Assembly (NCBI GenBank): GCA_027490665.1
Contig: JAIXXP010000082.1
Location: 1-50,670 of the forward strand
DNA from: Cryomorphaceae bacterium
GTDB lineage: Bacteria; Bacteroidota; Bacteroidia; Flavobacteriales_D; Crocinitomicaceae
Reading direction: 5' to 3'
DNA: 50,670 nucleotides
The notes under the pieces are model-generated. The model worked only from the letters and a program-made list of their open reading frames with translations. It had not been told where the DNA came from and ran no database searches. The position numbers and the translations under genes were made by a program. Positions 45,730-50,670 of this stretch are shown here, in pieces; within the stretch, counting starts at the first letter, position 1; each line of letters opens with the position of its first letter.

Positions 45730-48004
45730 AGAACAGCAAGACCAAAACAGGTAAAAGCAATAAGTCAGAAATGAGCGCAATAAATAACGTGATGCTGATC
45801 AAGACACCCATATAGAATGACCCCATAAAGGTTGAGAAAATCAAGAGTGAAAAGCCGCAGCATAAAATCAGACTTGACAATATCATGGCTTTGCCCCGAG
45901 CAAGGTAGGCATTTTTTAGCGCCATGTGGTGGCTTAGGCCTTTAGCCATTTCTATTTTAAACTTGCCCAATAAATGGATGGTGTCGTCATAGGCAATTCC
46001 AAATGCAATTGTAAAGATAACGGCCGTACTCGTCTTGAGTTCGATGCCCAAAATACCCATTAAACCACCTACCACTAATAAAGGTATAAGGTTCGGAATC
46101 ATGCTGATGAGCATCATGCGTACAGAACGGTAAACCCAACCCATGATCAATGCAATGAGGATGACCGAAAAGATCAGGCCTTCTACGAGGCTGCTTGAAA
46201 TGAAGCGGATATTGCGGTCGAGTAGGTGGGCTGCTCCCGTAATCCGAAATTCAACCTTGCCGTGTAAAGGTAGTTTTTTGCAAAAACGCTTGAAAGCTTT
46301 GTTTTTCTTTGCGATAGGTGCGCTGCCGAGGTCGGGTAAATTGCCATGCATGCGGCTGTAACGCTCTGTAGAATCTAGAATTGTGCGTATGAATTTGCCT
46401 TTTTCAAGGAGTCTTAAATTGCGGCGAAAGCTTCTAATTTTTGCTTTGGCTTTTGGCAATTGATACTGCATGAAATTGCCAGCATGTGCTGCTCGGTTCA
46501 TGATACGCAAGCTCTGAACCAGTGAATTCTTAATTTCTGCGCCGTAGGTTTTTTCGAGGTAAGCCTCTACCGTAGCGAGCTCTTGTAGAACTTCGGGGTC
46601 CCAAATTTGCAAATTGGGGTCTTTGATGGCAATAGAAACATCAAAGGGTCTGATACCACCATAATGTTTGTCGATAAATTGAAAATCTTTTTTGAGTTGT
46701 TCTTTTGGATGGAGGTCGTCCATGATCAGGTTGTTGGTCTGAATTTGGAGGGTCCAGATAATGCCCCAAATTGCGATGGCCGCACTGCCAATAAGAACGG
46801 TTTTTCTTTTGTTAATGAGCCACTGAAAAAGAAAGCGCAATAGGCGATCCCAAAATGGCGCTTCTTTTTGCGCGTGTATGTATTTTGGAATAGGAAATAC
46901 CAGAAATAAGATAGGCAGCAGAAACATTGTAAAGAAATAGGCGAGTAGGGTGCCGATGCCTGCCACTACACCAAAAACCTGAACAGGAATAACCTTTACA
47001 AAGTACAGACTGCCAAAGCCAATGGCCGTGGTGATAGAAGTCAGGAAAGCTGAAAATGCAATTTCTTTGTAAGTGACGCGCACGGCTTCTTCTTTGGTGA
47101 GGCCTTCTCTGATGCCTTGTAAAAACCGACTCACGATGTAAATGACATCGGCCATGGCCACAACAAATAGAATGGTTGGAAGCGTAATCAATAAAATATT
47201 GATGGGTTCATTGGCCATTGACATGCCGCCCAAAAGCCACAATGTAGCCATTGCAATGACGGACATCGGAACAATAACGCCCCAAACAGAACGGAAAGTC
47301 AGGTATAAAAATGCAATGATAAGTACCGCGCTCAAAACCAAAAAGAAGACCATTTCTTGCAGCATGCGGTCCACATATACCTTTTGCCCATGGGTGCGGC
47401 CAGTAAGGTGCACGCCGTCAAAATGATGTTTTGACAGTTGTTGCTGCATGGCTGCCAACATGCGGTCAGACTGCTTTCTTTGGATGAAATCTTGGTGTCT
47501 GATGAAAATACACACTGATTGTGCATCTTTGGCCACCAAAGTATTTTGTAATTCTTGTGTTTGGTCAATACGCCTACGATCAGAAGGGAGTAGCCGTGTT
47601 TTAAAATGAATGTAGGGATCGAATATGAGGCCGCCAAAAGCGTATATTTTGGCTTCTTTGGCATTGGTAATTGCGACAACGCGTTGGATATATGGCACTT
47701 TTGTTACTATATCGCGACGCAACTGCTCTATTTTTCTCAAGAAATCTAAGTGGTATATCCCTTCTTGATGCTCGATGGCTAACAAAAGAAAGTCGTTGTC
47801 TGACTCAAAGCGCGCTCGGTGCGCATGGTAAAATTGCGTTTGCGGGTCGTGGTTTGGAAAGAATTTCTCAAAGTTGTAATCGAAACGCAATTGACGCAAT
47901 GCAGCAAAAAAGAAAAGGGAGAGGAATATGGTTAGGCTCAAGGCAATCCATGCCCAGGCCTTTGCTGGCATTGCATTAATGCGAAGGAGTAGTTTAGAAA
48001 ACAT
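45698..48004 (-). CDS. RND/MMPL family transporter
   Basis: A 768-residue protein in two halves, each with one helix, a large periplasmic domain and five helices. Motifs include F-D-Y-N-F-E-K-F-F-P, T-S-I-T-T-A-I-G-F-G-S-L and A-F-G-I-A-Y-D-D-T-I-H with conserved Asp residues for proton flow. The type is MMPL/HpnN-like, which exports lipids or hydrophobic molecules. Substrate unknown; its proximity to the NRPS genes is only positional. Confidence 0.85.
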   Translation of the reverse strand: MFSKLLLRINAMPAKAWAWIALSLTIFLSLFFFAALRQLRFDYNFEKFFPNHDPQTQFYHAHRARFESDNDFLLLAIEHQEGIYHLDFLRKIEQLRRDIVTKVPYIQRVVAITNAKEAKIYAFGGLIFDPYIHFKTRLLPSDRRRIDQTQELQNTLVAKDAQSVCIFIRHQDFIQRKQSDRMLAAMQQQLSKHHFDGVHLTGRTHGQKVYVDRMLQEMVFFLVLSAVLIIAFLYLTFRSVWGVIVPMSVIAMATLWLLGGMSMANEPINILLITLPTILFVVAMADVIYIVSRFLQGIREGLTKEEAVRVTYKEIAFSAFLTSITTAIGFGSLYFVKVIPVQVFGVVAGIGTLLAYFFTMFLLPILFLVFPIPKYIHAQKEAPFWDRLLRFLFQWLINKRKTVLIGSAAIAIWGIIWTLQIQTNNLIMDDLHPKEQLKKDFQFIDKHYGGIRPFDVSIAIKDPNLQIWDPEVLQELATVEAYLEKTYGAEIKNSLVQSLRIMNRAAHAGNFMQYQLPKAKAKIRSFRRNLRLLEKGKFIRTILDSTERYSRMHGNLPDLGSAPIAKKNKAFKRFCKKLPLHGKVEFRITGAAHLLDRNIRFISSSLVEGLIFSVILIALIMGWVYRSVRMMLISMIPNLIPLLVVGGLMGILGIELKTSTAVIFTIAFGIAYDDTIHLLGKFKIEMAKGLSHHMALKNAYLARGKAMILSSLILCCGFSLLIFSTFMGSFYMGVLISITLFIALISDLLLLPVLVLLFFKAPKTIPSN

Positions 48005-48309
48005 TGTAATACGAAGGTACTTGAAAATTCAGATTTCCTAATTGTTTCTTGTTAATATTCTGATTTTTAAGTTGGTAGAAGCTTAGCATAACCTTTGTTT
48101 TTTTATCGTTCTCTGCGCTCAAAGTTTTTTTCAAGTCAACGATAAAATTGATAGGGATTGAAAGTGATTTATGAATTACCTTAAAATCAAATATTTCTGC
48201 ATCAAATAGTGATTTAATTAATTTATATGATCCATAATTATGTTGCAAAAGCTGTTAAATTATCTTACAAAATTTCGTTTCTTTGTTTCCTTTTTTATCA
48301 ATAATATTC
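48005..48309. other. AT-rich intergenic stretch before the CmlA-like gene
   Basis: These 305 bases separate the divergent transporter and hydroxylase genes. They contain a minus-strand ORF (47994-48248) without family signature, which I do not accept as a gene. A T-rich stretch TTTCTTTG near 48281-48288 is a weak -7 candidate without a clear -33 partner. Confidence 0.4.
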
Positions 48310-49899
48310 ATGATGTATCTTAAACCAAACCTCGTTATTGAGCCCCTTTTTATGCGTTGGTACGCTTGGGCTCATTTGATATCTCCAGGAACTGCAGCCA
48401 TGAATGTAGTCAAACGTCATGTAGAGATTATGAATTCATATGTTGATTCACCACAGCAGCATATGGAGGCCGTGAAAGATCCCAAAATGCTAGGAGGGCC
48501 ATTTATGGATTATGGTCATGATCGCTCAGAGGATGTGAAAGAATTACTGACAGAAACACTTGATAAACAATCCAAGATGATTCAGCTGGCTTTTGCCTTT
48601 CGAAAATTGGATAAGTTACTGAAGTCTCATCCAAAAGGTTACGCCTTGGAAGATTTATATGACAAAGTACCTCCAATCTTGAGAGGATACGTTGAGTTGG
48701 TATATGACTTAAACAACAATTTGTCTTTCAGGGTATTTGAGGAATTACTATACCACACAGAGTTTTATGATAAAAACTTCCAATCTATTGCTTTATGGAT
48801 TACCAATAATGATTCACGTCCTTTTTCTTTGAGTACACCTAAGTTGGATGATCCCAATTTTCTTCATCTACCCATTTCCTTTGACGACCCAATAATAGAT
48901 GAAATGGCAAGAATGAAACGTGTTCCTGGTTCTCCTGAGGAACTTGCATCGCGTTTAAATCTCACCAAGGAACAAACAGCGCTTTTTATGACCTTTTTCA
49001 CGGAAAATGTCCCGGCTCCTTACGAAAAATACCAAGGTGATAAAGTTCGAATGCGTTATTTTGGCCACGCTTGTATTTTTATTGAAACCAAGGACTTGAA
49101 CATCCTTATAGACCCTCTTATCAGTTATTACGGATACCCTACGGAGGTGCATCATTTCTCTGATTATGATTTACCTGATGAAATTGATTATGTGCTAATT
49201 ACACATAACCATCAGGATCATGTTGTTCTAGAAACATTAATTCCGTTGAGACATAGGATTAAAAATTTGGTTGTCCCTCGCTCCGGTGGAGGTGCATTGC
49301 AGGATCCAAAGTTGAAACTTATGTTCAATAAAATTGGATTTAAAAATATCATAGAAATAGATGAGTTAGAAACCGTTCAATGTGCAGATATTTCAATTAC
49401 AGGCTTGCCTTTCACAGGCGAACACAGCGATTTAGATATTAAAGCCAAGACTTGTTTTCATGTGAAAATTGAGGATTTCTCTCTGCTCTTTTCTGCAGAC
49501 TCCCGGGTGATGGAACCGAAGTTATATGAAAATATCCATCGCATTGTTGGAGATGTAGACGTTATATTTTTAGGAATGGAATGCGATGGAGCACCATTGA
49601 CTTGGTTGTACGGCCCCTTAATGTTAGACGAAGTCTCTAGAGAAAATGACCAATCCAGAACGCTTTCAGGTTGCGATCATAAACGGGGAATGCATTTGGT
49701 AAATATGTTCCGCCCTAAAGAGGTTTATGTATATGCCATGGGGCAAGAACCATGGTGCGAGTTTATCAGCAGTTTAAAATACACCGATGAATCTATTCCA
49801 ATTGTTGAGTCTAATAAATTAGTTGAAGAATGCCTTTCTAGAGGTCTAATTGCAGAGCGCTTGTTTGGGGAGAAAGAGATTTTATATAGTAGGAAATAA
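48310..49899 (+). CDS. CmlA-like diiron (MBL-fold) amino acid beta-hydroxylase
   Basis: ATG at 48310 (or 48313) is chosen over an in-frame TTG at 48283. The 529-residue protein has an alpha-helical N-terminal domain and a C-terminal metallo-beta-lactamase fold with H-N-H-Q-D-H (HxHxDH), a later T-G-E-H-S-D and S-A-D-S. Length and the spacing HxHxDH to Glu (72 residues) agree with what I recall of CmlA from chloramphenicol biosynthesis, a diiron enzyme that hydroxylates an NRPS-tethered amino acid. The NRPS follows 38 bases downstream. A simple MBL hydrolase is the alternative. Confidence 0.75.
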   Translation: MMYLKPNLVIEPLFMRWYAWAHLISPGTAAMNVVKRHVEIMNSYVDSPQQHMEAVKDPKMLGGPFMDYGHDRSEDVKELLTETLDKQSKMIQLAFAFRKLDKLLKSHPKGYALEDLYDKVPPILRGYVELVYDLNNNLSFRVFEELLYHTEFYDKNFQSIALWITNNDSRPFSLSTPKLDDPNFLHLPISFDDPIIDEMARMKRVPGSPEELASRLNLTKEQTALFMTFFTENVPAPYEKYQGDKVRMRYFGHACIFIETKDLNILIDPLISYYGYPTEVHHFSDYDLPDEIDYVLITHNHQDHVVLETLIPLRHRIKNLVVPRSGGGALQDPKLKLMFNKIGFKNIIEIDELETVQCADISITGLPFTGEHSDLDIKAKTCFHVKIEDFSLLFSADSRVMEPKLYENIHRIVGDVDVIFLGMECDGAPLTWLYGPLMLDEVSRENDQSRTLSGCDHKRGMHLVNMFRPKEVYVYAMGQEPWCEFISSLKYTDESIPIVESNKLVEECLSRGLIAERLFGEKEILYSRK

Positions 49900-49937
49900 T
49901 TGAATAAAAGGTAGAAATTTTTAATCAACTGAATAAA

Positions 49938-50670
49938 ATGCTGACTGAGGAGAATCAACGTTATTTGCTGGAAATCTTAAAAAGAAGTGCGGATAATTAT
50001 TCGGAGCATAAAACTATTGTTGATTTGTTTGAGGAACAGGTTGTTAAAAGTCCTGATTCTTTAGCGATTATATATCAAGAAACAAAATTAACCTATCGTG
50101 AATTAAATGAAAAGGCCAATCAGTTGGCTCACTACCTCATCCAACAATTCGATGTCAAACCAGATAATCTGGTAGGAATAGAACTAGAAAGAAATGAGTG
50201 GATGATAATTGGCTTGTTAGCCATATTGAAGGCGGGTGGTGCATTCTTACCTATAGATACTAACTATCCCGTCAAGCGTAAAAGCTACATTAAAAGTGAT
50301 AGCGAATTGGTAATATGTATTGATACATTCTTCATAAATGAATTTATAAAAAATGGACATGGTTTTTCAACAAATACGCCCTCAGTTCATTTAAAGCCCG
50401 AAAATTTAGCTTATTGCACTTATACTTCAGGATCCACTGGTTTACCTAAAGGTGTATTAATTGAACACCGTCAGTTATGCTCATTTATTTCAGCAAATAA
50501 AAATACTTTTTTTAACCATTTAGGTGAGGAAAAAAAGCTGCATTGGTTCTCTGTTACTAATTATACTTTTGATATTTCATTTTTTGAGTTTTTTGGATCC
50601 CTTTCGTATGGTTTTACATTGAATTTGAGCCCTGTAGGCAATGTTGACTATTTGTTAGATATAATTTCAA
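49938..50670 (+). CDS. Nonribosomal peptide synthetase, adenylation domain, truncated by window edge
   Basis: The frame opens at ATG 49938 and has no stop to 50670. Adenylation motifs are L-T-Y-R-E-L-N-E-K-A-N-Q, L-K-A-G-G-A-F-L-P-I-D (A2), Y-T-S-G-S-T-G-L-P-K-G (A3) and F-D-I-S-F-F-E-F-F (A4). A short helical N-terminus (about 35 residues) precedes the domain and no condensation domain is present, as in initiation or stand-alone loading modules. Substrate specificity needs the residues past the edge. It is likely cotranscribed with the hydroxylase. Confidence 0.9.
   Translation, partial: MLTEENQRYLLEILKRSADNYSEHKTIVDLFEEQVVKSPDSLAIIYQETKLTYRELNEKANQLAHYLIQQFDVKPDNLVGIELERNEWMIIGLLAILKAGGAFLPIDTNYPVKRKSYIKSDSELVICIDTFFINEFIKNGHGFSTNTPSVHLKPENLAYCTYTSGSTGLPKGVLIEHRQLCSFISANKNTFFNHLGEEKKLHWFSVTNYTFDISFFEFFGSLSYGFTLNLSPVGNVDYLLDIIS

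Noticed and set aside
47994-48248. 84-residue minus-strand frame upstream of the RND/MMPL transporter
   Set aside because: AT-rich intergenic DNA, no family signature, and it overlaps the transporter start by 11 bases; kept only as a note because it reads somewhat protein-like.

Overview
The window is chromosomal DNA from a member of the Bacteroidota. Evidence for this includes C-terminal type IX secretion (T9SS) sorting domains, a lipoprotein TamA-like protein (TamL), a GWxTD-domain protein, promoters that resemble the Bacteroidota -33 TTG / -7 TAnnTTTG type, almost no Shine-Dalgarno sequences, and an LpxH-like phosphoesterase next to a MurG-like glycosyltransferase. I cannot place it below phylum with confidence; a Flavobacteriia-like or neighbouring lineage is plausible.

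Layout. (i) 1-11753: secreted and carbohydrate genes. These are a CotH/lamin-tail T9SS cargo, an LTXXQ-type small periplasmic protein, a GNAT/FemAB-like protein, then a minus-strand run of GH92 mannosidase, GT2 glycosyltransferase, GWxTD protein, SF2 helicase and a SpoU/TrmH rRNA methylase. (ii) 11782-21469: a plus-strand run of tamL, a YtcJ-like amidohydrolase lipoprotein, an NTF2-like protein, prmC, ligA, a DUF6913-like protein and dapA (the last three translationally coupled), then a small membrane protein. (iii) 21470-25578: a beta-barrel protein, a nitroreductase and a GH38-like mannosidase. (iv) 25622-35610: a tight, AT-rich, 11-gene minus-strand operon of mostly uncharacterised envelope proteins. 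In order of transcription they are: amphi-Trp, transglutaminase-like 1, Ig-like membrane protein, DUF4407, OmpA-like, its paralogue with a beta-sandwich C-terminus, a polytopic protein, transglutaminase-like 2, a four-helix membrane protein, an SH3-like lipoprotein and a secreted protein. This is the best candidate for an undescribed system. (v) 35611-37552: a candidate operator, a decayed T9SS tail, a secreted protein with an M15 peptidase, stacked hairpins and tRNA-Arg(ACG). (vi) 37615-48004: housekeeping and envelope genes (SOUL protein, acs, LpxH-like, glycosyltransferase, ppk1, UbiA-like, membrane protein, RND/MMPL transporter). (vii) 48310-50670: the start of an AT-rich natural-product cluster, with a CmlA-like diiron/MBL hydroxylase followed by a nonribosomal peptide synthetase that runs off the edge.

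How the parts fit. Region iv reads as one transcription unit: eight of its ten junctions are overlaps or gaps under 25 bases. It combines two predicted thiol enzymes, several multi-pass membrane proteins and periplasm- or wall-facing modules, which suggests a membrane complex that processes or crosslinks peptides or proteins. Its function is unknown. The CmlA-like enzyme and the NRPS most likely act together, with the hydroxylase working on an amino acid tethered to the synthetase.
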